Shown here: one piece after another, positions 1 through 8,158 of the stretch | Layout of the letters: each line of letters begins with the position of its first letter | Numbering within the stretch: the stretch's first letter is position 1 | Origin: Nonomuraea basaltis | GTDB taxonomy: Bacteria > Actinomycetota > Actinomycetes > Streptosporangiales > Streptosporangiaceae | DNA length: 64,000 nt | Direction: 5' to 3' | Assembly: GCF_005893125.1 (NCBI RefSeq) | Contig: NZ_VCJS01000050.1 | Coordinates: 1 to 64,000, forward strand | The notes under the pieces: model-generated | Database searches by the model: none | What the model was told of the DNA's origin: nothing | The model's input: the letters and a program-made list of their open reading frames with translations, nothing else | Translations under genes and position numbers: made by a program

Positions 1-1
1 G

Positions 2-1579
2 GACAGGGGCGGGATGGGGACGGTCCATCTCGCCGAAGATCCCGCCGGGCAGCAGGTCGCCGTCAAAGTGATCAACCCCGAGCTGTCCCAGCACGAGCAG
101 TTCCGCATGCGATTCCGCAGGGAGGCCGACGCCGCCCAGCGGGTACGCAGGTTCTGCACGGCCGCGGTGATCGAGGCCGCCCTCGACGGCGACCTGCTCT
201 ACGTGGTCACCGAATACGTGCCCGGCCCCAACCTCGAAGAGGCCGTACGCCGGTCCGGCCCCCTGCGCGGATCCAGCCTCGACGCGCTGGCCGTCGGCGT
301 GGGCACCGCGCTCACCGCCATCCACGGGGCCGGGGTGGTACACCGGGACCTCAAGCCGTCGAACGTGCTGCTGTCCCCGGTCGGCCCGCGCGTGATCGAC
401 TTCGGTATCGCGCGGGCGCTCGACACGCTCGGCGGCGTCACCGGCACCGGCGAGCTGATCGGCACCCCCCGCTACATGGCTCCCGAGGTGCTGCGGGGCG
501 ATCCGGTCTCGCCGGCCTGCGACGTGTTCTCATGGGGTTCCCTGATCGCGTTCGCCGCCAGCGGGCGGGCACCCTTCGGCGGGGAGACGCTGCCGGCGAT
601 CGTCTACCAGGTGCTCAACACCGAGCCGAGCCTCGACGACGTCGAACCAGGGCTGCGCGAGCTGGTCAGGGCGGCGCTGCACAAGGACCCGGCCATGCGG
701 CCCACCGCGCAGCAGCTGCTCGACCACCTCGTCGGGCGGTCGGCCGGGCCGGAGCAGGCGGCGCAGACCGTACAGGTGGCCTGGCAGCAGGCCACCGCCC
801 CGTACGCCGGAGTCCAGCCGGCGCGGAAGCCGCACCGCGGCAAGCTGTACGGAGGTCTCGCGGCCGCCGCCGCCCTCGTCGTGGTCGCGTCCGTGGTCGG
901 ATGGACGGTGCTGAGGCCCAGCGGGCCGCCCGACGACCTGGGCGTCCTCTACCGGGAGGACTTCACGCAGACCACCGGCGGCTGGACCGGCACCTATGAC
1001 CTCGGGGAGACCGTGAGCCGCGGCTACCGCACGGACGGTACGTACGGACTGGACGTGGGCGACGGCCAGGAGGAGTGGTGGGCGAAGGCGCCCATTCCCT
1101 TCCTTATCGCCACGCCGACGACCACGCCCGACCCCTCGGCCACGCCCACCCCGATGTTGCCCGCGACCGTCGTCGTGGGCGTCACCGCCGAGGTCGAGAA
1201 GTCGTCGGGCGCCGGCGAGTACGGCGTCTACTGCCACAACAGCGACGATGACGACACCTACTACGAGTTCGGGCTGGACACGGCGGGCAAGGCCAGGATC
1301 CGGCGCATTGTCGACGGCTCAGGCGGCACGCTCGCCCAGCCGGTCGAGGTGGACGGGCTGCCCGGCCAGGCCCGCATCGAGGCCGCGTGCGAGCAGCTCG
1401 GGTCCACGGTGCGGCTGACGATGTGGGTGAACGGCGCGCGGGTGCACCAGGTCGACGATCCGAACGGCATCGGCAACGGGTACGTCGGCCTGTTCGCGCG
1501 CACGACGAAGGATGGCAAGTCGCTGCTGAAGACGACGTTCGACGACTTCGAGTTGCGCGGCAAGAAGGAGGCGTCCTAA
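2..1579 (+). CDS. Receptor-type Ser/Thr protein kinase, 5' end outside window
   Basis: Transmembrane serine/threonine kinase that phosphorylates cytoplasmic proteins, with an outward-facing sensor part. The frame is open from the first base, and the glycine loop reads DRGGMGTVHL, so the first part of the kinase lobe lies upstream of the window. Counting from the ATG at 14: ATP-binding lysine in VAVKVI (about residue 18), catalytic loop HRDLKPSN (about 110), DFG motif in DFGIA (about 129), and GTPRYMAPE of the activation segment. A Gln/Pro-rich linker leads to one membrane helix (about 278-298) and a roughly 220-residue exterior domain. That domain resembles the concanavalin-like folds often attached to such kinases, but I cannot name the ligand. 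The start codon is not in the window. Confidence 0.93.
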   Translation, partial: DRGGMGTVHLAEDPAGQQVAVKVINPELSQHEQFRMRFRREADAAQRVRRFCTAAVIEAALDGDLLYVVTEYVPGPNLEEAVRRSGPLRGSSLDALAVGVGTALTAIHGAGVVHRDLKPSNVLLSPVGPRVIDFGIARALDTLGGVTGTGELIGTPRYMAPEVLRGDPVSPACDVFSWGSLIAFAASGRAPFGGETLPAIVYQVLNTEPSLDDVEPGLRELVRAALHKDPAMRPTAQQLLDHLVGRSAGPEQAAQTVQVAWQQATAPYAGVQPARKPHRGKLYGGLAAAAALVVVASVVGWTVLRPSGPPDDLGVLYREDFTQTTGGWTGTYDLGETVSRGYRTDGTYGLDVGDGQEEWWAKAPIPFLIATPTTTPDPSATPTPMLPATVVVGVTAEVEKSSGAGEYGVYCHNSDDDDTYYEFGLDTAGKARIRRIVDGSGGTLAQPVEVDGLPGQARIEAACEQLGSTVRLTMWVNGARVHQVDDPNGIGNGYVGLFARTTKDGKSLLKTTFDDFELRGKKEAS

Positions 1580-1592
1580 GGGCTTCGGGGAG

Positions 1593-1660
1593 CGCGTCGG
1601 AGCACTCCAAGCTTGGGAGAACGCGTCAGAGCACTCCGGGTGGCGCGTCAGAGCACTCCG
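1593..1660. repeat. Three direct repeats of a 16-17 bp unit
   Basis: CGCGTCAGAGCACTCCG occurs perfectly at 1622-1638 and 1644-1660. A third copy at 1593-1608 has one mismatch and lacks the last base. On the minus strand the unit contains the end of a coding-like fragment (Gly-Val-Leu-stop at 1648), so the extra copies lie just past its stop codon. The kinase gene ends 13 bases upstream. Confidence 0.8.
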
Positions 1661-1800
1661 GCGCGGGCCGCGGCCAGGGCGGCGTCGGCGTCCCGCTCGG
1701 TCACCGGCTCGCTCGCTCGCCGTCAGCCCAGGTCATCCAGGGCGGCCTCTTCGACGGAGCCATCGGGCTGGAGGCGGAAGATTCGGGGTTCCCTCGCAAT
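1648..1800 (-). pseudogene. Coding-like fragment with internal stop
   Basis: The 320-base gap between the kinase and the quinone reductase contains no intact gene. On the minus strand one frame reads like protein: REPRIFRLQPDGSVEEAALD, then a TGA, then EPVTERDADAALAAARAGVL and a final stop at 1648. The internal TGA and the absence of a start suggest a decayed gene end rather than a working gene. I do not recognise the family. Support is only composition and protein-like sequence. Confidence 0.3.
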
Positions 1801-1898
1801 CTATCGGCATGTCCCGACATCTACAGGCCGCGAAACGCCATTACAGGAGCGGAGGCCCCGGGTGGAATCGGACGGGCAGAGCACGGTTGACTAAGGGC

Positions 1899-2846
1899 AT
1901 GCATGCCATCATCGTCTCCGCCCAGGGCGGCCCAGAGGTTCTTGAATACGTCGAGCGTCCCGATCCGGTTCCCGGTGACGGCGAGGTCGTGATCGACATC
2001 GCCGCCAGCGGCGTCAACTTCATCGACATCTACCATCGCTCCGGCGCGTACCCGCTCCCCCTCCCCACCACCGTCGGCTCGGAGGGCGCCGGGACCGTCT
2101 CCGCCGTCGGAGCGGGGGTGCGGGACGTGGCCGTGGGTGACATCGTGGCGTGGGCCAGCGTGCTGGGGAGCTACGCCGAGAAGGCCGTGGTCCCGGCCGA
2201 TCGCGTGGTGCCGGTGCCGGACGGCGTGCCGGCCGAGGTGGCGGCCGCGGCGATGCTGCAGGGCATGACCGCCCACTACCTGACCCACTCCACGTACGCG
2301 GTCCAGGAGGGCGACCAGGTCCTCGTGCACGCCGGGGCGGGCGGCATGGGCCAGCTGCTGATCCAGCTCGCCAAGCTCAAGGGCGCCAAGGTGTACAGCA
2401 CGGTCTCCACAAACGAGAAGGAGAAGCTGGCCCGCGAGGCGGGCGCGGACGAGGTGCTGCGGTACGAGGACTTCGCCGAGGCGCTGCGCGGCAAGATCGA
2501 CGTCGTGTACGACGGCGTCGGGGCGGCCACGTTCGACGGCGGCCTGGAGGCGCTGCGCCCGCGCGGCCTCATGGCCCTGTACGGCGCCGCCAGCGGCCCG
2601 GTCCCCCCGGTCGATCCCCAGACGCTCAACAAGCAGGGCTCGCTCTTCCTCACCAGGCCCACGCTCGCGCACTACATCGCCGAGCGCACGGAGCTGCTGC
2701 AGCGCGCCTCCGACCTGTTCGGCTGGATCGGGTCGGGACGGCTGGCGATCAACATCTCGCACCGCTACCCGCTGGCCGACGCGCGGCAGGCCCACGAGGA
2801 CCTGTCGGCCCGCCGTACCACCGGAAAGCTGCTCCTCATACCCTGA
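1899..2846 (+). CDS. NADPH:quinone oxidoreductase (zinc-independent MDR family)
   Basis: Medium-chain reductase that would reduce quinones or reactive carbonyls with NADPH in the cytoplasm. The 315-residue length is normal for the family. The N-terminal GroES-like half contains GVNFIDIYHRSG, typical of quinone reductases, and lacks the zinc-binding cysteines of alcohol dehydrogenases. The Rossmann half starts near residue 140 with HAGAGGMGQLLIQLAK. I chose the ATG at 1899 because the conserved N-terminus MHAIIVSAQGG starts there; a longer reading from 1809 adds 30 residues with no family resemblance. A LysE-type exporter gene starts 5 bases after its stop, so the two are probably co-transcribed. 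Confidence 0.9.
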   Translation: MHAIIVSAQGGPEVLEYVERPDPVPGDGEVVIDIAASGVNFIDIYHRSGAYPLPLPTTVGSEGAGTVSAVGAGVRDVAVGDIVAWASVLGSYAEKAVVPADRVVPVPDGVPAEVAAAAMLQGMTAHYLTHSTYAVQEGDQVLVHAGAGGMGQLLIQLAKLKGAKVYSTVSTNEKEKLAREAGADEVLRYEDFAEALRGKIDVVYDGVGAATFDGGLEALRPRGLMALYGAASGPVPPVDPQTLNKQGSLFLTRPTLAHYIAERTELLQRASDLFGWIGSGRLAINISHRYPLADARQAHEDLSARRTTGKLLLIP

Positions 2847-2851
2847 CATCC

Positions 2852-3466
2852 ATGGACATCGCAGGATCGGTCTGGTCGTTCGCCGCTGTGGTCGCCCTTC
2901 TGACGCTGACGCCCGGGCTCGACACGGCCCTGATCCTGCGAACCTCGTTGCTGGCGGGCAGGCGGCCCGCTTGGGGTGTGACGCTGGGCATCCAGCTCGG
3001 CACGCTCGTCTGGGGCGTGCTCACCGCGGCGGGGCTGTCGGCGCTGCTGGCGGCCTCGCAGCCGGCCTACACCGTGCTGCGCTGGGCGGGGGCGGCGTAC
3101 CTCGTGTGGATGGGGCTGCGCATGGTCCTCGCCAAGCAGCACGAACTGCCCGAGCAGCAGCAGGAGGTCGGGTTCAGGAGGGGGTTCGGCCGCGGGCTCA
3201 CGACGAACCTGCTCAATCCCAAGGTCGGGGCGTTCTACATAGCGATGTTGCCGCAGTTCATCCCGGACGAGGCGCCGCACGCGGCGATGGGGCTGCTGCT
3301 GGCGGGCGTGCACGTGGCCGAGGGGCTGGTGTGGAGCGCCCTGCTGATCGGGTTCGCGTCAGTGATGAGCGGCTTTCTGCGCTCGCCTGCCGTGCGGCGC
3401 TTCCTCGACCGGCTGACGGGTGTGGTGATCGTCGGGTTCGGCGTGCGGCTGGCGGTCAGCGACTGA
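2852..3466 (+). CDS. LysE/RhtB-family amino-acid exporter
   Basis: Inner-membrane efflux protein of the LysE superfamily, which exports amino acids or similar small metabolites. It has 204 residues and about six hydrophobic segments, both usual for the family. The family signature is visible as LTLTPGLDTALILRTSL near the N-terminus and NPKVGAFYIAMLPQF in the middle. It starts 5 bases after the quinone reductase and so probably shares its transcript. Its substrate cannot be read from the sequence. The last codons belong to a 15-bp direct repeat whose second copy lies between this gene and the convergent regulator. Confidence 0.9.
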   Translation: MDIAGSVWSFAAVVALLTLTPGLDTALILRTSLLAGRRPAWGVTLGIQLGTLVWGVLTAAGLSALLAASQPAYTVLRWAGAAYLVWMGLRMVLAKQHELPEQQQEVGFRRGFGRGLTTNLLNPKVGAFYIAMLPQFIPDEAPHAAMGLLLAGVHVAEGLVWSALLIGFASVMSGFLRSPAVRRFLDRLTGVVIVGFGVRLAVSD

Positions 3467-3489
3467 GCCCGTTTGGCTGGCGGTCAGCG
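3447..3489. repeat. 15-bp direct repeat at the lysE-type gene end
   Basis: GGCTGGCGGTCAGCG occurs at 3447-3461 (inside the last codons of the exporter gene) and again at 3475-3489 (past its stop, running into the 3' end of the convergent regulator gene). The period is 28 bases. Confidence 0.75.
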
Positions 3490-4503
3490 GTTGAAGCCGG
3501 TGGGCCAGCCGAGCAGGCGGGCGCCGAGCACCGCGGTCTCCAGGGTGAAGCGCTGCGTCGGATCGTCGGGTGAGTAGCCGGTCAGGCGGCGGATGCGTTC
3601 CAGCCGGTACGTGACCGCCCGCGGGCTGAGCCCCAGCCGCCGGGCCGCGGCCGTCTGGTTGCCCTGCGAGGCGAAGATCGCCTCCAGCGTCTCCAGCAGC
3701 GGCTCGTGCCCGCCCCGCGCCCCCAGCAGCGGGCTCAGCACGCTGGTCACCAGGTCCTCGATGGCGCTCCTGTCCCGCAGCAGGACGGGGAAGACCAGCA
3801 GGTCGGCGGCCTTGACGACGTCGATCGCGAGGCCCAGCCCGTCGGCCAGCTCCAGGGCCTGCGCCGCCTCACGGTAGGAGGCCACCACGCCGCCGGGCCC
3901 GCGGTGCGCCCGCCCGACGCCGACCCGCCAGCCGGGGCGGAAGCGGCCGCGTACGTGATGGGTGAACTCCCCCACCGCGGCCGCCAGCGTGGCCGGGGTG
4001 ACGCACACCAGCAGCCCTTCGCGTACGGCGACCAGCACGTTGTGGGAGCCGAACCTGGCGATCAGGTCCCGCTCGATCCGGTCGTGGTCGCCGTCGCACA
4101 TCCCGCGGGCCACCGCCACCACGTACGACTCCGCCAGCCGCAGCCCGAAGTGCTCGGCCCGCTCGGCCAGCCGCTCGGCCCGGCCTTGGAGCAGGTCGTC
4201 CACGAACTCCCTGCGGGCCGCCTCCTCGCTGCGGATGGCGGCGAGCTGCGCCTGCTCGTACCCCTCCATCAGAGCGGAGACCGCCCGTCGCAGCGCGGGC
4301 ACCACCGGGGGCAGGCCCTCGGCGGCGGCGAGCGCGCCGTCCACCAGCACCCGCAGCGGGATGCCCTGTTCGGCGGCGCGCGTGCCGGCGGCGCGGTAGG
4401 AGTCGAGCGCCTCGCGGTCCGGCAGCCGCCCGGTCTCCGCGGCCGCGGCGAGTAGCTGACGATGCCCGCCGAGCAGGTCGGCGGGCATCTCCGAGATCGC
4501 CAT
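3484..4503 (-). CDS. PucR/CdaR-type transcriptional regulator
   Basis: DNA-binding regulator of 339 residues. The C-terminal 55 residues form the PucR-type helix-turn-helix, visible as NQTAAARRLGLSPRAVTYRL followed by ERIRRLTGYSP. The middle (about 125-260) matches the GGDEF-like CdaR regulatory region, and the N-terminus looks like a sensor region of unknown ligand. Its ATG overlaps the stop of the ABC-2 permease gene by one base (TGATG), so it is the last gene of a coupled unit ATPase-permease-regulator and may control that exporter. It ends convergently to the LysE-type gene. Confidence 0.88.
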   Translation of the reverse strand: MAISEMPADLLGGHRQLLAAAAETGRLPDREALDSYRAAGTRAAEQGIPLRVLVDGALAAAEGLPPVVPALRRAVSALMEGYEQAQLAAIRSEEAARREFVDDLLQGRAERLAERAEHFGLRLAESYVVAVARGMCDGDHDRIERDLIARFGSHNVLVAVREGLLVCVTPATLAAAVGEFTHHVRGRFRPGWRVGVGRAHRGPGGVVASYREAAQALELADGLGLAIDVVKAADLLVFPVLLRDRSAIEDLVTSVLSPLLGARGGHEPLLETLEAIFASQGNQTAAARRLGLSPRAVTYRLERIRRLTGYSPDDPTQRFTLETAVLGARLLGWPTGFNR

Positions 4504-5294
4504 CAGACTCCTACATCGCGCCTGTCGAAGGCGAGGACCGCGGTGAGCGCGAGCACCGCCGTGGCGCCCGCCAGCACAAGGTAGTCCCCGACCGGCAGCC
4601 CCTCATAGAGCGGCCGGCCCTCGGCGTAGTAGTGGAACGGCGAGACCCACTTCAGCCAGTCGATGGCGGTGACGCCGCGGCCGATCGTGACGACCATGTA
4701 GCCGGCTGCCACCCACACCCCGGCCACGGCCGAGGCGATCATCCGGCGCCCGGTGGCGGCGCCGACGGCCAGCGCCACGGTGCCGTAGAACAACCCCAGC
4801 AAGAGCACACCGGTGTGCGCGGCCAGGATCCGGTCGAACGTCACCCCGGTTTCGACGGCCTCACTGACCCCCCACGCGACCAGCAGCGTCACGAACGCCA
4901 CCACGAGCAGGGCCACGACCAGCGCGGCGAACCTGGCCAGCACCAGCCGCCGCCGGTCCACGGGCAGCGTGACGACCAGCTCCAGCGTGCCGGCCTCCTC
5001 CGGCGCCGCCAGCGCGCGGTTGGCCAGCAGCGTCGCGCACACGATGAACAGCATCGGGATGAACAGCTGGTAGACGACCGTCTGCAGGTAGCCGAGGCCG
5101 GAGGTCATGTCATCGAGGCCGCCCATGAGATCCTTCAGCGGGCCGGGGAACTTGGTCACCATCGCCGGGCCGTAGACGTCCGGGCTCTGCTTGACGCTGG
5201 CGTAGGTGCCCACGTAGACGCCGATGAAGGCGCTGATGCCGACGGTCCACCAGGCGAGCGCCCGCCGGTAGTCACGCAGACTCTTGGCGATCAT
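4503..5294 (-). CDS. ABC-2 type exporter permease
   Basis: Membrane half of an ABC exporter, 263 residues with about six hydrophobic segments. The layout (short N-terminal tail, first helix ALAWWTVGISAFIGVYVGTY, a large loop, then five helices) and the stretch EEAGTLELVVTLPVDRRRLV between helices are typical of ABC-2 permeases for drugs, antibiotics or lipids. The gene overlaps the upstream ATPase gene by 23 bases and the downstream regulator by one, so the three are translationally linked. The substrate is unknown. Confidence 0.9.
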   Translation of the reverse strand: MIAKSLRDYRRALAWWTVGISAFIGVYVGTYASVKQSPDVYGPAMVTKFPGPLKDLMGGLDDMTSGLGYLQTVVYQLFIPMLFIVCATLLANRALAAPEEAGTLELVVTLPVDRRRLVLARFAALVVALLVVAFVTLLVAWGVSEAVETGVTFDRILAAHTGVLLLGLFYGTVALAVGAATGRRMIASAVAGVWVAAGYMVVTIGRGVTAIDWLKWVSPFHYYAEGRPLYEGLPVGDYLVLAGATAVLALTAVLAFDRRDVGV

Positions 5295-6183
5295 CGTGCC
5301 GCTCCTCGTCGCTGTAGTAGGTCAGGAAGATCTCCTCCAGATCGGGCTCCGCGCTCACCATGTGCACCACGGTGAACCGGGCCGCGGCCTTGATCAGCGC
5401 GTCCGGGCGGCCGTCGATCGTGCACCGCACGCCGGCGCCTTCTACGCGCAGATCGCGCACTCCGGCCAGGCCCTCGAACGCGGTGGGGGGCACGGGGGAC
5501 TCGAAGTGCAGCTCGACCCGGCGCACCGCCTTCTCGCGCAGCGCCGCGACGTTCTCCACGGCCACCAGGCGACCGCCGCGGACGATGCCGACCCGGTCGG
5601 ACACGCTCTCCACCTCGGCCAGCACGTGCGAGGACATGAGCACGGTGCGCCCGGACGTGCGCACCTCCCGCACCATGGCCAGGAACTCCTGCTGCACCAG
5701 CGGGTCGAGCCCGCCGGTCGGCTCGTCGAGGATGAGGAACTCGGGCTCGTGCATGAACGCCTGGATCAGCCCGACCTTCTGCTTGTTGCCCTTGGAGAGC
5801 TTGCGCATCTGCACCGACAGGTCGGCGTCGAACCGCTCGGCCAGCTCGTGGATGCGGGCGTCCGGCACGCCGCCGCGTACCCGGCCGAGGAAGCGCAGGT
5901 AGTCCATCGCCCGCTCGCGGCCCTCCAGCGCCAGCTCGCCGGGCAGGTAGCCGATCCTGGCGCGGATCGCGGGCTCGCGCGGGCCGGCGCCGAGCACGCG
6001 GACCAGGCCGCGGGTGGGCCTGATTACGTCGAGGAGCAGCCTGATCGTGGTGGTCTTGCCGGCGCCGTTCGGCCCGAGGTAGCCGAAGATCTCGCCCGGC
6101 TGGATCTCGAGCGTGAGATCCTCCAGGCCACGGCGTTTCCCGTAGTACTTGGTCAGCCCTTCGGCCTGTACCACTGCTGTCAT
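5272..6183 (-). CDS. ABC transporter ATP-binding protein (drug/lipid exporter type)
   Basis: Cytoplasmic ATPase that powers the adjacent ABC-2 permease. It has 303 residues: Walker A GPNGAGKTT (about residue 38), signature LSKGNKQK, Walker B FLILDEP and the switch region SSHVLAEVESV. A C-terminal regulatory stretch ends at EEIFLTYYSDEERHD, a tail seen in daunorubicin-resistance-type ATPases. I chose ATG 6183 (MTAVVQAEGLTKYYG). The frame stays open far upstream, but that part is antisense to the patatin-like gene and resembles no protein. The stop lies inside the permease gene. Confidence 0.93.
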   Translation of the reverse strand: MTAVVQAEGLTKYYGKRRGLEDLTLEIQPGEIFGYLGPNGAGKTTTIRLLLDVIRPTRGLVRVLGAGPREPAIRARIGYLPGELALEGRERAMDYLRFLGRVRGGVPDARIHELAERFDADLSVQMRKLSKGNKQKVGLIQAFMHEPEFLILDEPTGGLDPLVQQEFLAMVREVRTSGRTVLMSSHVLAEVESVSDRVGIVRGGRLVAVENVAALREKAVRRVELHFESPVPPTAFEGLAGVRDLRVEGAGVRCTIDGRPDALIKAAARFTVVHMVSAEPDLEEIFLTYYSDEERHDDRQESA

Positions 6184-6285
6184 GGGGCGAATCGTCCCGC
6201 GCGCCGCGACTGCCGTCACCGGACGGATCCGGCAGCGTAGCGGGCCGCTTTGCTTCCGGGGCGCGGCAAGGAGAGGGTGGGAGAT

Positions 6286-7098
6286 GTGGAGACGGCGTTC
6301 GTGCTCGGTGGCGGCGGCGTGCTGGGCGCGCACGAGGTGGGCATGTTGCAGGCGCTCGACGAGGCGGGCATCAGGCCCGGCCTCGTGGTGGGCACGTCGG
6401 TCGGCGCGCTGAACGGGGCGGTGATCGCCGCCGCGCCGGGCGAGGCGGTCGCCAGGCTGACGGACCTGTGGCGGTCGGACGTCGTCCGTACGGCGTTCGC
6501 CGGCTCGTGGGTGGCCCGGCTGTCCACGCTGGCCAGGACCCGCACCCACCTGCACCCGAACGGGCCGCTCCGCGAGGTCCTGGCCGCGACGGTGCGGGCC
6601 TCGCGGATCGAGGAGCTGGAGGTGCCGTTCCAGTGCGTGGCGGCCTCGGTCGAGCGGGCGGCGGCGCACTGGTTCACGAGCGGGCCGCTGGTGGAGGCCG
6701 TGCTGGCGTCGTGCGCGGTGCCCGGGCTGCTGCCGCCCGTCGTGATCGGCGGCGAGCACTTCTACGACGGAGGGCTGGTGCACAGCATTCCCGTGGGCCG
6801 GGCGGTGCAGCTCGGGGCCAAGCGGGTGTACGTCCTGCACGTCGGGCGGATCGAACGGCCGCTGATCCCGCCCAGGCGGTTCTGGGAGGTGGGGATGGTG
6901 GCGTTCGAGATCGCGCGGAGATACCGGTTCGCCGAGGAGATGGCCGGCCTGCCGGCCGGGGTGGAGGTGCACGTGCTTCCGGCCGGGGTGACGGAGCCGC
7001 TGTCGACGCTGCGCTATCGCGACCTGTCGCAGGTCTCGGCGTACATCGAGCGGGCTTACGAGGCGTCTGCCCGGTATTTGAGCGAGAGTGGAGGGTGA
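6286..7098 (+). CDS. Patatin-like phospholipase
   Basis: Probable lipid acyl hydrolase with a Ser-Asp dyad. The protein opens directly with the oxyanion glycine loop (ETAFVLGGGGVLGAHE), followed by the nucleophile elbow GTSVG and the catalytic aspartate in DGGLVHSIP. At about 270 residues it matches single-domain bacterial patatins. No ATG is available. GTG 6286 sits nine bases after GGAGAGG; GTG 6277 and TTG 6250 are in-frame alternatives. It diverges from the ABC exporter operon and is followed closely by an acyltransferase gene, which suggests a joint role in membrane lipid turnover. Confidence 0.87.
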   Translation: METAFVLGGGGVLGAHEVGMLQALDEAGIRPGLVVGTSVGALNGAVIAAAPGEAVARLTDLWRSDVVRTAFAGSWVARLSTLARTRTHLHPNGPLREVLAATVRASRIEELEVPFQCVAASVERAAAHWFTSGPLVEAVLASCAVPGLLPPVVIGGEHFYDGGLVHSIPVGRAVQLGAKRVYVLHVGRIERPLIPPRRFWEVGMVAFEIARRYRFAEEMAGLPAGVEVHVLPAGVTEPLSTLRYRDLSQVSAYIERAYEASARYLSESGG

Positions 7099-7123
7099 AG
7101 GCAGACCGTCTAGGGAGGCCGCG

Positions 7124-8158
7124 TTGCTCCCACCTCGTATCGTGCGCCGGCTCATCCTGGCTCCGCTGGTCATCGTGGTGACCGTGGTCATGCTGGTGAC
7201 GCTGCCGCTCTGGCTCGTCGTCACGGCCGCCGCCTCGCTGCGCCTGCCGCCGCCGCAGCGCAGGGGGCTCAGGTTCGTGTGGTTCGCGGTGGCGTGGCTG
7301 ACGCTGGAGTCGGCGGTGCTGATCGCGTGCCTGTGGCTGTGGGTGGCGGACGGGGCCCGCCGCCAGGAGCGGCATTACGGGCTGATCAGGTGGTTCCTGT
7401 CGAAGGTGTACGCGGCCGCGGTGCGGATCTTCCGGCTGACCGTGGACGTCCAGGAGCCGGAGCCGACCGCGGAGGAGCGGGCCGCCCGGCTGACCAGGCC
7501 GGTCATCGTGCTGTCCCGGCACGCAGGCCCCGGCGACTCCTTCTTGCTGATTTATCACCTCCTGGCGCTCTATCGACGGCAGCCCCGCATCGTCATGAAG
7601 GCGGCGCTCCAGTTCGACCCCTCACTGGACGTGCTGGTCAACCGGCTGCCGAACGCGTTCGTGCCGGGCAAGTCCGAGCAGACGCTGATCATCGAGGAGA
7701 TCCGGCTGCTGGCCTCCACGATGGGCGACCAGGACGCCCTGGTGATCTTCCCGGAGGGCGGGAACTTCAGCCCGCGCCGCCGCCGGCTGGCGATCCGGCG
7801 GCTGGAGGAGAAAGGGCTGGCCGAGCACGCGGAGCGGGCGCGCGGCCTGGACCACCTGCTGCCGCCCCGCCCGAACGGCGCTCTCGCGGCCATCGACGCC
7901 TGCCCGTCGGCGGACGTCGTCTTCGTCGCGCACACCGGGCTCGACGACCTCGTCACGCTGGGGGACGTCTGGCGCAAGCTGCCCTACAACGCGCACATCA
8001 CCGCCAAATGGTGGCGGGTGCCCGCCGCCGAGGTGCCCAAGGAGCGCGAGGCCCGGATCCTCTGGCTGTACGACCACTGGGAGCGGATCGACGCGTGGAT
8101 CACCGCGCAGCGGTCCCTGGTGGGAGGAACGGGACCGCCGGCGGGCCGTGCTGGATGA
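7124..8158 (+). CDS. 1-acyl-glycerol-3-phosphate acyltransferase-like (PlsC family) membrane protein
   Basis: Membrane-bound acyltransferase of about 344 residues. Two hydrophobic segments at the N-terminus (roughly residues 5-35 and 48-75) precede the acyltransferase domain. The catalytic HX4D block reads SRHAGPGDSF, and the acyl-acceptor block reads FPEGGNFSP. I chose TTG 7124 because a strong ribosome site TAGGGAGG (7111-7118) sits five bases before it. GTG 7088 is an in-frame alternative that would overlap the patatin-like gene. The last 59 bases overlap the convergent cobQ gene. The glycerolipid substrate is inferred from the family only. Confidence 0.87.
   Translation: MLPPRIVRRLILAPLVIVVTVVMLVTLPLWLVVTAAASLRLPPPQRRGLRFVWFAVAWLTLESAVLIACLWLWVADGARRQERHYGLIRWFLSKVYAAAVRIFRLTVDVQEPEPTAEERAARLTRPVIVLSRHAGPGDSFLLIYHLLALYRRQPRIVMKAALQFDPSLDVLVNRLPNAFVPGKSEQTLIIEEIRLLASTMGDQDALVIFPEGGNFSPRRRRLAIRRLEEKGLAEHAERARGLDHLLPPRPNGALAAIDACPSADVVFVAHTGLDDLVTLGDVWRKLPYNAHITAKWWRVPAAEVPKEREARILWLYDHWERIDAWITAQRSLVGGTGPPAGRAG

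Noticed and set aside
6184..7224. Long N-terminal extension of the ABC ATPase frame
   Set aside because: It is antisense to the patatin-like gene, and the conserved ATPase N-terminus starts at ATG 6183.
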